Below are positions 15,116 through 24,339 of a stretch of DNA of 40,544 nt, in pieces (position 1 is the first letter of the stretch; each line of letters opens with the position of its first letter). A model generated the notes under the pieces. That model worked only from the letters and a program-made list of their open reading frames with translations. It did not search any database and had not been told where the DNA came from. The DNA is taken from assembly GCA_029560415.1 (NCBI GenBank), contig JAKQKY010000211.1, positions 1 through 40,544 of the forward strand. Direction: 5' to 3'. Both the position numbers and the translations under genes were made by a program. The DNA is from Bacteroidota bacterium (GTDB lineage Bacteria > Bacteroidota > Bacteroidia > Chitinophagales > Chitinophagaceae).

Positions 15116-18100
15116 GCCACTACAGGAAGCTTCACATAAAAACTGGTGCCTTTACCTGGATTAGATTCGAACCAGATGTCTCCCTCGGCCTGTTCTACCA
15201 TTCGTTTGCACATGGCGAGTCCCAGCCCGGTACCCGACGTTTTAGTTGTGAAATTAGGCGCAAATATTTTCGGGCGTATCGTATCATCAATACCTTGTCC
15301 ATTGTCGCTGATCTGCACCAATACATAACCGTCACGGATAGACTCAATAACGCCGATCCTGGCCATTTCCTGGTCTGGCACGGCCTGTATGCCATTCAAC
15401 ATCAGGTTTGTGAATAGCCTGTTGATATGGGTTTTATCGGCATTGATGATGATGGGTTGATCGAGAAGCTGTGCTGATATTTGTAAATGATCATTTGCAG
15501 AATAAAGATGCAATACGCTGCGCAATGTTTCATTGAGGTCGAACAATTCCTTTTTGGAATCACCGATATTGGCAAACTGGCTGAATTCACCGGCAATGTG
15601 ATTGAGGTGATCGATCTGTTCTACCAGCGTTTTTGCAACATTGTTGGTAAGCTCCGGAATATTGGGCGCATTGCTTTCAATCGATTTCTGCAGGTACTGC
15701 AGGCTAAGCTTCATGGGAGTTAGCGGGTTCTTGATCTCATGCGCTACCTGCCGGGCCATTTCCCGCCAGGCTCCCTCCCGTTCGGTTCGGGCCAATACAT
15801 TGGCACTCTCCTCCAGTTTACTCACCATCTTATTGTATTCGTTCACCAACTCACCCAGTTCATCATTGCGCTTCCATTCAATGGCTTCATTACGCGAACC
15901 CAGGTTGATCTTTTTCATTTTATCGCCTATTACCGAAAAGGAACGCGTAATGCGGTTGGTAATGAACAGGGCCACTATGCCTGCGATGAGGAATATGAAA
16001 GCGTTCAGGTTGATGATGGTTACAAGGAAATTTGAAATCTCCTGGCGCAGGTTACTCTGTGAGGTGAAATAGGGAATATTCAGGTATGCATAATCGTTAC
16101 CTTCTCCATCGAGCACGGGCACATAGTTGCTGGCAAACTGCAACTTGCCGATATTCTCTTTCTGGTAAAACTGCACTTCTTTTTCGTTGTTGAGATGAAA
16201 ATAAGCCAATGGGTGCATGCGGGTGCTTACGATGCCCTTCACATACAGCAGCGGCAGGGAAGAAACACGCAGGTTGCCCTGCAGATCATACAGGTTCACA
16301 TCCACACCATGTATCTCCGAAATTTTATTGATCATCTCTTCGAGACCCTGTCCGTAATTTTTTTCGTTAAGCTGCAGGCTGTCGTTCATGTTCCAGCCTT
16401 TGGAAATGGAATTCTTCACTTCACCTTCCATGATATGGATGGTACGGCTTAGTTTTTCCCGGTTGTTATTTTCATACCGGATGATAAAAAACAGGATGGT
16501 GGCAAACCCAATGATTATGAAAGAGAACACGCTGATGAAAATTATGGTGCCATGGATCTGGTTACGGATCGACAGTTGCCAATAACTACGGATACGGTTT
16601 ATCCGGAACCCAGATCGTATAAGGATATTAATGATCCAGAATAAAGCGGTCAGGAGCAGGAATGAGCAGAACAGGTAGGAGAACAGCGTAATGGATTCGA
16701 TAGACAAGCTGTTTTCCTTGGCAATGACCACCACTTTATCGGCACCGGCATAATACCACAATTCGCTATGGTCTTTCTTCTGCACTCTTTCGAAATGTTC
16801 GTTGCGAAGTCCTTTTTTCTTTAATACCGACGGGAACGGGTAATCGTTGTGAATACTGATAAGTTTCCAGTTATTGTAAATGGCAAATGCATACAACGAT
16901 GAGTTTTCGATGGAATTATTGGTACCCCGGCTGAGCAATTCGGGCGACAGGGCTTCCCGTTTAGATTTCTTCGGACTGGCCAGGATGAATACATAGCCAA
17001 GCAATATTCCATCATGATCTTTCAGTGTTTTCTTACAGATATAACTGAACATATCATAGGACTCATCAAAATAATACAGCCCTTCGGTACCCGTGGGTTT
17101 GGCCTGGGTATTCAGGATCGCATTGATCTCATTGTAACCGGTGGAATCATCGTTATACAAAGGTTTTTCCGAAGCATCATAAGCAAGAACCCTTGTTTCA
17201 AATTTATTGGTGTAGCTCGTAATGTTCTCGTTCAACAGGCTGTCTTTAAACGGCTGGTTGGTAGATTGCTGCCGGAACCTGTCGAAATGATCGGCCAGGT
17301 AATCGTCCCTGAATACCGTGATCATTGAATTGATAAGGGTTTCACTGGAAGGGTCGGCTTTCTTCGACAAAATTTCTGCGTAATGTTCGCGATTGCTGAG
17401 TTCCTTTTTATTGTTTTCCACTACGATGATTCCGGTGATGGAAACAGAAAAGAAGAATAACCAAAACACCAGTTTGGATGAAATGATCTTTGAAGCTAAC
17501 AGGTTCAGGTAGGTGCTGTTCAACAGGAAAAGAAAGAACAGCAACCAAAGCAAAACAAATATTTCAAACCCTCCCGAAATATGGCCAACCTGGAAACTGA
17601 GTATGCCCAGCCCGATGATTGTTACAAAAAGGAAAAGCGGGATGAAATGCCTTGAAAACAAAGGTTTAAGGAAATAGATGATCAGTTGGCAAAGGAAAAA
17701 ATAACCAATGGCGATGCAACATAGAATAACAAAACCTGTAACACTGTACATGTTAAGGGTAAAAAAGTTGATGACGTCGAAAGATATCTGTGAGTCGGCC
17801 ACCAATGAGCGTATGATGGAACTGCCGGTAAAAGTAACCGTGATGATGACGATGGAACCGATGCCAAGTAATATCCACCTCGCCGCGGGAGATTTTAATC
17901 GCAGCTGTACATTGTTCTCATGAACATAATGACGCAGGAAAAGGATAAGCCATACAAAAAGCAAGGCATTGATCAACAGGTCGCCAAGGGAACGCAGGAT
18001 CATATTAGACCCGTAAATGGCCGGATCGAAGAGTTCGAACTGGCGGAAATTCAGGGGCACAGGGAAATAATATCCGGATATTCTAACGGAAAGGATTACC

Positions 18101-18861
18101 AGCAGCAATAGCAAGACTCCTTTCCAAAGCCTTCCCGTAGTGGCCAGGAAGGATGCCCACAAATGAACAAACAATAAAACAACCAGGGAAGCAAGGATGA
18201 GCAATAATACAGCTACAGGATTGTTTTTACTGATCTGTGTTGTTTTCTTTTCATACACATAAAACAGGTCCTTACCACTGATCGATTTTACAGCCACTCC
18301 CTTTCCGGGCCGGGCGCTGATATCATAATTACTGGTAATTGACCGGTCATTGACAAAATCATTGGGCAGGTAATCTGTTGATATAAAATAATTCCATTTT
18401 ACAGGGAACAGGGCAATGGCTTTGATGGCGCCCAGGTCGTAGCGGTTCCAAACATAGTACCCGTTTTCCTGTAACACAAATCCTTCGTTCCTCTTTTCAT
18501 ATAACAGGGAAGGATATGGCAGCACCTGTTGGGTGTTCCAGCAAAGGAGGGATTCCTGTGAACCCGGATCGGTTGTATAAAAAAAGATGAAGTATTTTTT
18601 ACTGGTAAGACCAGACAGGAAAGACTCCGAAAAATTACCAGACGCTACCGTACTGATGACACCAGGATCTTTCACCAACGCTTTGAAATCTTTCTCCTGC
18701 TGTTGAATTTCATTGCTGATTTCCTTCTGCACTTTCGTGATAGAAGAATTAGCCGACCAATAATTATCCACCCCGAAAGACAGGGTGATCAGCCAGGCCG
18801 CGAGCACCAGCAGGTAGCTGTTCTTAAAAAAGAATGTCCTGAATAAGTTCGTGTTTTGCAA
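15112..18861 (-). CDS. Large NtrY-like membrane sensor histidine kinase
   Basis: 1249 residues starting at TTG 18861; no in-frame ATG is near. Layout: first helix (about 15-30), first extracytoplasmic domain (to about 210), a polytopic section of roughly eight helices (215-480), a second extracytoplasmic domain (485-720), two helices, a third sensor domain (810-950), a helix, HAMP (about 970-1020), HisKA with H1041 in VAHEIKNPLTP, and HATPase_c with N-box NLMLNGIQAV, DNGQGID and TGLGLAMCKRM. The phospho-acceptor box is of NtrY type. It is far longer than the usual 600-750 residues because of the extra membrane block. No response regulator is adjacent, so the partner is elsewhere. It lies 28 bp behind mazG in a minus-strand operon and overlaps the polX stop. 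Confidence 0.9.
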   Translation of the reverse strand: MQNTNLFRTFFFKNSYLLVLAAWLITLSFGVDNYWSANSSITKVQKEISNEIQQQEKDFKALVKDPGVISTVASGNFSESFLSGLTSKKYFIFFYTTDPGSQESLLCWNTQQVLPYPSLLYEKRNEGFVLQENGYYVWNRYDLGAIKAIALFPVKWNYFISTDYLPNDFVNDRSITSNYDISARPGKGVAVKSISGKDLFYVYEKKTTQISKNNPVAVLLLILASLVVLLFVHLWASFLATTGRLWKGVLLLLLVILSVRISGYYFPVPLNFRQFELFDPAIYGSNMILRSLGDLLINALLFVWLILFLRHYVHENNVQLRLKSPAARWILLGIGSIVIITVTFTGSSIIRSLVADSQISFDVINFFTLNMYSVTGFVILCCIAIGYFFLCQLIIYFLKPLFSRHFIPLFLFVTIIGLGILSFQVGHISGGFEIFVLLWLLFFLFLLNSTYLNLLASKIISSKLVFWLFFFSVSITGIIVVENNKKELSNREHYAEILSKKADPSSETLINSMITVFRDDYLADHFDRFRQQSTNQPFKDSLLNENITSYTNKFETRVLAYDASEKPLYNDDSTGYNEINAILNTQAKPTGTEGLYYFDESYDMFSYICKKTLKDHDGILLGYVFILASPKKSKREALSPELLSRGTNNSIENSSLYAFAIYNNWKLISIHNDYPFPSVLKKKGLRNEHFERVQKKDHSELWYYAGADKVVVIAKENSLSIESITLFSYLFCSFLLLTALFWIINILIRSGFRINRIRSYWQLSIRNQIHGTIIFISVFSFIIIGFATILFFIIRYENNNREKLSRTIHIMEGEVKNSISKGWNMNDSLQLNEKNYGQGLEEMINKISEIHGVDVNLYDLQGNLRVSSLPLLYVKGIVSTRMHPLAYFHLNNEKEVQFYQKENIGKLQFASNYVPVLDGEGNDYAYLNIPYFTSQSNLRQEISNFLVTIINLNAFIFLIAGIVALFITNRITRSFSVIGDKMKKINLGSRNEAIEWKRNDELGELVNEYNKMVSKLEESANVLARTEREGAWREMARQVAHEIKNPLTPMKLSLQYLQKSIESNAPNIPELTNNVAKTLVEQIDHLNHIAGEFSQFANIGDSKKELFDLNETLRSVLHLYSANDHLQISAQLLDQPIIINADKTHINRLFTNLMLNGIQAVPDQEMARIGVIESIRDGYVLVQISDNGQGIDDTIRPKIFAPNFTTKTSGTGLGLAMCKRMVEQAEGDIWFESNPGKGTSFYVKLPVVA

Positions 18862-18889
18862 CCAGGCGGGTGATTTAAATTTGGCTAAA

Positions 18890-19654
18890 TTATTTTTTCT
18901 TTATTTTATTCCAAAGGGCATCCATTTCTTCCAGGCTCATATCGTGTAAGAAGCGATTTTCCAGTGCCGCCGCTTCTTCCATCCTGGTAAACCTGCTGAT
19001 AAACTTCTTATTTGTTCGTTCAAGTGCATTCTCTGCATCCAACTGCAAAAACCTTGCAAAATTTACGAGCGAGAAAAAAACGTCGCCCAATTCATCCTCC
19101 ATGTCATCTTTATTTCCGGAGGCAATGGCCACCTGTAGTTCGTTCAGTTCTTCCTGTACCTTATCCCAAACCTGGCCTGTATTTTCCCATTCAAACCCCA
19201 CTTGTTTGGATTTATCCTGCAACCGCATGGCTTTTACCATTGAAGGCAATGAGGCAGGAACGCCACCTAAAACCGATTTCTTTCCTTCCTTTAGTTTTAG
19301 TTTTTCCCAGTTTTGTTTTACATCTTCTTCATTGTTCACTTTTACATCGCCATAAATATGCGGATGCCGGGATATTAGTTTTTCGCATACCCCATTGATC
19401 ACTTCATCCAGCGTAAACGCTTTCTTTTCAGAAGCGATCTTAGCATAAAACACAATGTGCAGCATCAGGTCGCCCAGTTCTTCACGGATGCCTTTCCAGT
19501 CGGATGCCGAAATGGCATCAGCCAGTTCATAAGTTTCTTCAATGGTTAAATGTCGAAGCGATTCGATCGTTTGCTTTTTATCCCAGGGACATTTTTCCCT
19601 AAGGTCGTCCATAATATTTATCAACCGCGTAAAAGCTTTTTCGTTTTCAGGCAT
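18890..19654 (-). CDS. mazG: Nucleoside triphosphate pyrophosphohydrolase MazG
   Basis: 254 residues, the two-domain E. coli-type size. Cytoplasmic, Mg-dependent; hydrolyses (d)NTPs to NMP and PPi to clean nucleotide pools or modulate ppGpp stress. The N-terminal domain has CPWDKKQT, EETYELADAI and EELGDLMLHIVF, which form the acidic metal-binding EExxE...ExxD set. The C-terminal domain repeats it with EELNELQVAI and EDELGDVFFSLVNFAR. The start ATG is 4 bp from the upstream DUF3667 stop, and the histidine kinase follows 28 bp later. Confidence 0.95.
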   Translation of the reverse strand: MPENEKAFTRLINIMDDLREKCPWDKKQTIESLRHLTIEETYELADAISASDWKGIREELGDLMLHIVFYAKIASEKKAFTLDEVINGVCEKLISRHPHIYGDVKVNNEEDVKQNWEKLKLKEGKKSVLGGVPASLPSMVKAMRLQDKSKQVGFEWENTGQVWDKVQEELNELQVAIASGNKDDMEDELGDVFFSLVNFARFLQLDAENALERTNKKFISRFTRMEEAAALENRFLHDMSLEEMDALWNKIKKK

Positions 19655-19658
19655 TGTA

Positions 19659-20696
19659 TCAGACTTTCATTAATGATAATAATATAAATATCGTAAACAG
19701 GATCATCATGATCACGAGCATCAATAGGTTCAACAAGATAAACTTGAGGATGGTCTTGCCACGCCTTTGTTCATAAAAATTTCGCATGGCCTTGTATTCA
19801 TAAAATAAAATCCCCAGGAGCAGGATGCCCATCACCGTGCCTGCGTCCCAACTTAGCAGCTCTGAAAGTTCATCTACACCTATCATCACTAAAAGGATGA
19901 TAAATACAAATACATATAAGTGAATACTAAAGATGGCATGGTTGGCATAATAATACTCTTTTCGTCGCTTGTAAAGTAGTTTCAACATCAGCGCAAACAA
20001 TGGAAGGGAAATGAACAACATTTGCGGGAAACTGTGCATCAGGTTATTGGTAAACGCTTTCATTATCTGCCCCTGGTTGTTCGTATATTTTTCATTCACC
20101 TCAAGTTCTTTATATACCAATTGCCGCTCTATCCAATTGTGTTTCTTTTTCCCGGATCGAAGTACCGAATCATAGGCTGCTTTGCTGGCATATTTCGACG
20201 TGGTGAAGTGTATCCCACTTCGGCTTTGAGTACTATCAATATATTTTTTAAACGCATCCCTGGTCATGGGTTTACCTTTTGTGACCAGGCGGCTGAAAGC
20301 ATCGAAACTGGTAGAATCCATGGCATCGATCTGTTCCAATGATTTACCTTTTACTGTTGTATTGAGTGCTTTATCATCTTGCTTACTGATAGAAAAAAAG
20401 ATGAGGAAAAAGATGGCAGAGGTAAAAACATACATCCTCACCGGGTTCAAATAACTGGTTCGGCGGCCGATCATGTATTCCTTGCTGACAAAACCCGGCT
20501 TGAAGATCAAATATTTCACGGTGCTGAAAAACTTTCCGTCGAAATGTGTTATATCTTTAAAGAAATGTGATACCAGGTGCCAGGCGGTTTCAACGGGTTC
20601 GATGTTTTCCTGCCCGCAAACATGACAAAACCGGCCATGGACTTCGGCATTACAATTCAAACAATTTTTATGTGACCGTTCGTTTAAATGGCTCAA
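19659..20696 (-). CDS. DUF3667 zinc-ribbon membrane protein
   Basis: 345 residues from TTG 20696; the frame is open upstream but offers no ATG. The N-terminus has a zinc ribbon with C12-x2-C15 and C24-x2-C27, followed by the DUF3667 signature region (HFDGKFFSTVKYLIFKPG and the RTSYLNPVRMYVF segment) leading into the first helix. A soluble insert of about 110 residues comes next, then four more hydrophobic helices. The family is widespread in Bacteroidota without an assigned function. It is the first gene of the DUF3667-mazG-kinase set. The zinc ribbon should face the cytoplasm. Confidence 0.85.
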   Translation of the reverse strand: MSHLNERSHKNCLNCNAEVHGRFCHVCGQENIEPVETAWHLVSHFFKDITHFDGKFFSTVKYLIFKPGFVSKEYMIGRRTSYLNPVRMYVFTSAIFFLIFFSISKQDDKALNTTVKGKSLEQIDAMDSTSFDAFSRLVTKGKPMTRDAFKKYIDSTQSRSGIHFTTSKYASKAAYDSVLRSGKKKHNWIERQLVYKELEVNEKYTNNQGQIMKAFTNNLMHSFPQMLFISLPLFALMLKLLYKRRKEYYYANHAIFSIHLYVFVFIILLVMIGVDELSELLSWDAGTVMGILLLGILFYEYKAMRNFYEQRRGKTILKFILLNLLMLVIMMILFTIFILLSLMKV

Positions 20697-20797
20697 GCAA
20701 GATAATTTTGTTAAAAATAATAAAGTTTAGCCGCTTATAAGGGAAAGGCTGTTTTTAGAAACTAACTTTACCCGGCTAACCCGAAAATGAATATTCA

Positions 20798-21625
20798 ATG
20801 AATAAACTATTTGCAAGCATTACATTGTGTTTCCTGGCCACAGGCAGCTTTGGTCAGTTTTATTACAAAGACATTCTCAGCAACCGGCAGATCATCACGG
20901 AGATGAATTTGTTTAAAGAAAATAAGATACGCCATATCGAGATCAAAAGTTTTGAAGACAATGGTGAGCCTAGTGAAGGTTTCTTCTGCGAGCGAAAAAT
21001 TTCCAAAGATTACCGAAAAGCTGAATTGTTCACCCGATCCGATATTTCAGGTGCTTCGCTGTTCAGTTCAGTATTCAACAAGCAAGGGCAATTGATCTTT
21101 ACATCTGATAGTTCAAATATAGCCGTAAGCCATAACGATTATTCTTATGATGCCCAGGGAAGGATCAGTAATATAACCTCAACCGTGCGTTCGAGTGATG
21201 ATGATTTTATGAATGAAATTGCTGAAGAACACATTTATTCATACAATGAACAGAACATTCCTGTAAAAATGATCAGGGTTAAGAACAGGCAGGACAGTAT
21301 AGTGATCCTCTTTTCCACAGATGAACAAGGCAATGTTTCTATTGAAAAAGACAGCAAGAACGGTAGCAAGTATTATTATTACTATGATGCCAAAAACAGG
21401 CTGACTGATATCGTACATACGAATGAATATACTTCGAATATGCTTCCCGATTATATGTTTGAATATAACGGTGCCGGGCAGTTGACGCAAATGACCACGA
21501 TTGAAGAAGGTGGTAAAAACTATTTTATCTGGAAATACCTGTATGAAAACGGCCTTCGCACCAGGGAGAAGGTTTATTCCAAGGAAAAGAAATTAATGGG
21601 CAGCATAGAGTATGTCTATGATTAA
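20798..21625 (+). CDS. Secreted protein with YD/RHS-like repeats
   Basis: 275 residues with a signal peptide (MNKLFASITLCFLATGSFGQ). The mature part is a string of weak YD-type repeats, each with a Tyr-rich strand followed by Gly/Asn-x-Leu: YDAQGRISNI, YSYNEQNIPVKM, YYYDAKNRLTDI, FEYNGAGQLTQM, YLYENGLRTRE, ending in EYVYD. In larger RHS proteins these repeats form a beta-shell. Here there are too few for a shell and there is no toxin tip or immunity gene nearby. The protein may be a short periplasmic or surface beta-solenoid. Function unknown. It is convergent with the next gene, 17 bp away. Confidence 0.65.
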   Translation: MNKLFASITLCFLATGSFGQFYYKDILSNRQIITEMNLFKENKIRHIEIKSFEDNGEPSEGFFCERKISKDYRKAELFTRSDISGASLFSSVFNKQGQLIFTSDSSNIAVSHNDYSYDAQGRISNITSTVRSSDDDFMNEIAEEHIYSYNEQNIPVKMIRVKNRQDSIVILFSTDEQGNVSIEKDSKNGSKYYYYYDAKNRLTDIVHTNEYTSNMLPDYMFEYNGAGQLTQMTTIEEGGKNYFIWKYLYENGLRTREKVYSKEKKLMGSIEYVYD

Positions 21626-21642
21626 CATACAACCAGCACATT

Positions 21643-22287
21643 CTATTTGATAACTTCAAAAGAGAAAAGAATGTCTTCGGCCTGGTTCAACATATCCCTT
21701 TCATTGGGAAAAAGTGTTTTCCTGTTTTGTCTTACATAAGAGTCCATGCGCAATGCCGGGTAACTATCTACATCAGCATTATTATAAGCCGAAATGGTAA
21801 AGTCGGTATTCTTAATGTAAATATCATCCGGCGGAGAAAGTACCAGGTCTTTCAATGCAACGCCGTCTTTATTCAACAAACGCAAAGAAATATATACACT
21901 GTATTCGATATAGGCCTGGTAAGTAGCAGCTACCCCGGAAACTGAGCGGGCCGGGCCTCTCGGAGGTATTACCCTGCCATTGATATCTTTGTAGGCGGTT
22001 TTGGTACGATAGGTTTCACTCCTGCTTTTTTCGCTATAACGCTGGCTGATGATCCTGATGCGTTCGCTGTATAATTCAATCACGTAAGGTGCATCACATT
22101 CCAGGCAAAGTTGTTTGTCTTTGATTTCCTCAAATGCCAGGCTGGCTACTTCAGTAACCTGTTGCAGGATCTTTGCATTCTTCTTCCATTCCGTTGGCAA
22201 ATTCAATCGGTACTTACCTGAGTAGTTAGGTTGGGCAAAAAGATCAACTGACAAGAATATTAATAAGCAACAGACAATTATTCTCAT
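21643..22287 (-). CDS. Secreted hypothetical protein
   Basis: 214 residues. A signal peptide (MRIIVCCLLIFLSVDLFAQ) is followed by a mature protein with a KYRLNLPTEW opening, a Cys pair (CLEC) near residue 62, many beta-forming stretches and Tyr-rich segments. I do not recognise the family. The ATG at 22287 has no co-directional close neighbour upstream, so it is probably transcribed alone. Periplasmic or outer-membrane location is inferred only from the signal peptide. Confidence 0.6.
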   Translation of the reverse strand: MRIIVCCLLIFLSVDLFAQPNYSGKYRLNLPTEWKKNAKILQQVTEVASLAFEEIKDKQLCLECDAPYVIELYSERIRIISQRYSEKSRSETYRTKTAYKDINGRVIPPRGPARSVSGVAATYQAYIEYSVYISLRLLNKDGVALKDLVLSPPDDIYIKNTDFTISAYNNADVDSYPALRMDSYVRQNRKTLFPNERDMLNQAEDILFSFEVIK

Positions 22288-22385
22288 AATGTAGTTTTAA
22301 CGAAAAATGCAGTTATAGAAAATTATGGATTCAATTTTATAACCATGCAAAAATCAATCAAAACATTTGTTAATACTTTAAAAGA

Positions 22386-22409
22386 AAGCCCCCGTTTTAC
22401 CGGGGGCTT
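22386..22409 (-). terminator. Rho-independent terminator after ompA
   Basis: AAGCCCCCG (22386-22394) pairs with CGGGGGCTT (22401-22409) around a 6-nt loop. On the minus strand it starts 25 bp after the OmpA stop and is followed by a T-rich stretch. Confidence 0.85.
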
Positions 22410-22434
22410 CTTTCAAATGATGTATGTTCTGGTA

Positions 22435-23760
22435 TTAGAAATTGCGAACGTTCATTTCAACACGCCTGTTCTTAGCCCTTCCTGCAGCTGTTTTATTGCT
22501 GGCTACAGCTTTATCGGGACCATAACCTGTGGCGGTCATCCTGCTTTCTGTAATTCCTTTACCTAGCAAATACGCTTTCACTGAATTGGCACGTCCTTCA
22601 GATAATAGCATATTCTTTTCACGCTTACCTGTTGTATCGGTATGTCCGTCGATGCTGATCAGCAATGATTCATCTGCTTTCAGCAAAGTTGCTACTTCAT
22701 CCAATGATTTGAATGATTTAGGCAACAGTTTGGTACTACCGGTTGCAAAGAAAATATTTTTTGCGGCGATATTAATCCTGTCTACCACTTCTTTGGCAAT
22801 CACCGGGCAGCCCTGGTTGCTGGCCGGGCCTGGACGGCTTGGGCATTTATCTTCTTCATCATTTACACCATCAGCATCCGTATCAGGTATCGGGCAACCC
22901 TGGTAACGGGCGAAGCCTTTATCTGTAGGGCATTTATCCATTTCATCGTTGATGCCATCTCCATCTGTGTCCGGAATCGGGCAACCCTGGTATTTAGCAA
23001 GTCCCGCTACATCAGGGCATTTGTCATCGCCATCAGCAATGCCATCACCATCTCTATCCGGGCAACCCATCAGCGCAGCGATACCTGGTGTATCGGGGCA
23101 TTTATCATCGGCATCCAACACGCCATCATTATCACGATCGAGTACGATCGGCATTGGCGGAGGTGCTGTGATAGGTTCTGGCTTTTTAGTAAGTGAACTG
23201 GCTACGCCAATACTATGATAAAAATGATAAACAGCCTTATCGGTAACCGGTATGCGATACTGAGAATTTAACAGGAAGAAAACTTCATCGCTTGCTTTTA
23301 CCTGTATACCCAATCCTGCAGGAATGAAAGCACCATAGGAGCTCTTATACCGGAATGCGCCAACACCCCCTGTAATAAAGGGGTTGATGCAATATTTATC
23401 AGATAATAATTTCAGGTTGGCTGTAGCAGCGGCTTCCATGAAAATTTCTTTTTTGCCATCGGAAATGCCATTGGGAACATCATAGTTCACAATACTTCCC
23501 GATAAGGTAGCGGCGAAATCAACATGTTCGCTTAACCCCTGGATATAACTTACCGCAATACCCGGACTAAGTCGCTTGCCCTTGGTATATTGCTTGTTCT
23601 TGATAACTGAAGAGAGGCCGTTGGCACGGATTTCTTTCGCCGTTTCAAAATCATTCGCGAAAAAATGAATGCCCAGTGCAGGTAATTTCTTGTAATCATT
23701 TTGCCCGAAACCCACTTGAAAAATGGCCAGGGTCAAAATGGAAAGAATCGTTTTCTTCAT
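22435..23760 (-). CDS. OmpA-family outer-membrane protein with TSP3 calcium repeats
   Basis: 441 residues from ATG 23760 (MKKTILSILT), which gives a clean signal peptide ending in VGFGQ; the upstream in-frame Met at 23781 would spoil it. The N-terminal part (about 20-195) looks like an outer-membrane beta-barrel. Four thrombospondin type 3 calcium-binding repeats follow, each DxDxDGxxDxxDKCP...GCP (about 205-320), giving a stiff calcium-loaded linker. The C-terminal OmpA domain starts around 330, with IDGHTDTTG and the RVEMNVRNF end, and should bind peptidoglycan. It tethers outer membrane to cell wall. Its own promoter and terminator bracket it. Confidence 0.93.
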   Translation of the reverse strand: MKKTILSILTLAIFQVGFGQNDYKKLPALGIHFFANDFETAKEIRANGLSSVIKNKQYTKGKRLSPGIAVSYIQGLSEHVDFAATLSGSIVNYDVPNGISDGKKEIFMEAAATANLKLLSDKYCINPFITGGVGAFRYKSSYGAFIPAGLGIQVKASDEVFFLLNSQYRIPVTDKAVYHFYHSIGVASSLTKKPEPITAPPPMPIVLDRDNDGVLDADDKCPDTPGIAALMGCPDRDGDGIADGDDKCPDVAGLAKYQGCPIPDTDGDGINDEMDKCPTDKGFARYQGCPIPDTDADGVNDEEDKCPSRPGPASNQGCPVIAKEVVDRINIAAKNIFFATGSTKLLPKSFKSLDEVATLLKADESLLISIDGHTDTTGKREKNMLLSEGRANSVKAYLLGKGITESRMTATGYGPDKAVASNKTAAGRAKNRRVEMNVRNF

Positions 23761-23783
23761 ACATATCAGTTTAGTAAACATAA

Positions 23784-23791
23784 CAAAAATA
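23784..23791 (-). promoter_or_regulatory. -7 element of the OmpA gene
   Basis: On the minus strand TATTTTTG fits TAnnTTTG exactly and ends 23 bp before the ATG at 23760. A T-rich TTTTAA lies at about the -33 distance. The 124-bp gap from rlpA supports an independent promoter. Confidence 0.55.
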
Positions 23792-23884
23792 GCAGCTTAG
23801 TTTCAATTGTTAAAATTAATTGCACATATAGATATACCCACTATGTTAGTTACTGTATAATCTGGCCCTAAATGCCCTATAGGG

Positions 23885-24319
23885 CTATTTTTTGTTGATC
23901 ACTTCTACCTTCACCCTGGCCAATCCATGGCCAATATAGCCAAGTTTTTGTGCAGCAACCCGGCTAAGATCTACCAGTCGACGCATTTTTGGGTGTAACC
24001 TGTCGGTGGTTTTTACAACAACCGACCGCCCATTACGAAGATTGGTTACTTTAATCCAGGTTCCCAGGGGCAGTACATTGCAGGCTGCGGTATACTTATC
24101 CTGGCTGAATATTTCCCCATTAGCTGTTTTCCGGCCATGAAATTTATTAGCATAATAACTGGCCTGCCCATAAAAGATTCTTTTCCCTTTTGAATAAGTG
24201 GAAGGTTTTGCTTTTCCGATTGAATCGGCCTGCGCCCTCGAGGTAGAAGTACAGGCAATGAAAATAAAAACCAATAAACCGGTTTTAATGGCAGGATATA
24301 AATGCTTGGTTAGTTTCAT
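23885..24319 (-). CDS. rlpA: RlpA-like double-psi beta-barrel protein
   Basis: 144 residues with a signal peptide (to about residue 29, ending TSTSRAQ). The rest is one RlpA double-psi barrel: GQASYYANKFHGRKTANGEIF at about 50-70, AACNVLPLGTWIKV, then TTDRLHP...LVDLSRVAAQKLG with the catalytic-type Asp. Unlike E. coli RlpA there is no SPOR domain. Proteins of this type cleave denuded glycan strands or act as barwin-like wall proteins in the periplasm. It follows the L,D-transpeptidase with a 20-bp gap on the same strand, pointing to joint cell-wall work. Confidence 0.88.
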   Translation of the reverse strand: MKLTKHLYPAIKTGLLVFIFIACTSTSRAQADSIGKAKPSTYSKGKRIFYGQASYYANKFHGRKTANGEIFSQDKYTAACNVLPLGTWIKVTNLRNGRSVVVKTTDRLHPKMRRLVDLSRVAAQKLGYIGHGLARVKVEVINKK

Positions 24320-24339
24320 GCAAAAGATTGTCGTAAATA

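Noticed and set aside
20798-21625. RHS-type toxin
   Set aside because: Only about five weak YD repeats, no C-terminal toxin domain, no immunity gene and no secretion system nearby.
22529-23218. Plus-strand Ser/Pro-rich frames over ompA
   Set aside because: They mirror the TSP3 calcium repeats on the coding strand; the composition is explained by antisense reading of Asp/Gly codons.
23874-23885. Terminator after rlpA at the palindrome GCCCTATAGGGC
   Set aside because: The palindrome has almost no loop and on the rlpA strand no T-run follows. It touches the rlpA stop codon and may be chance.
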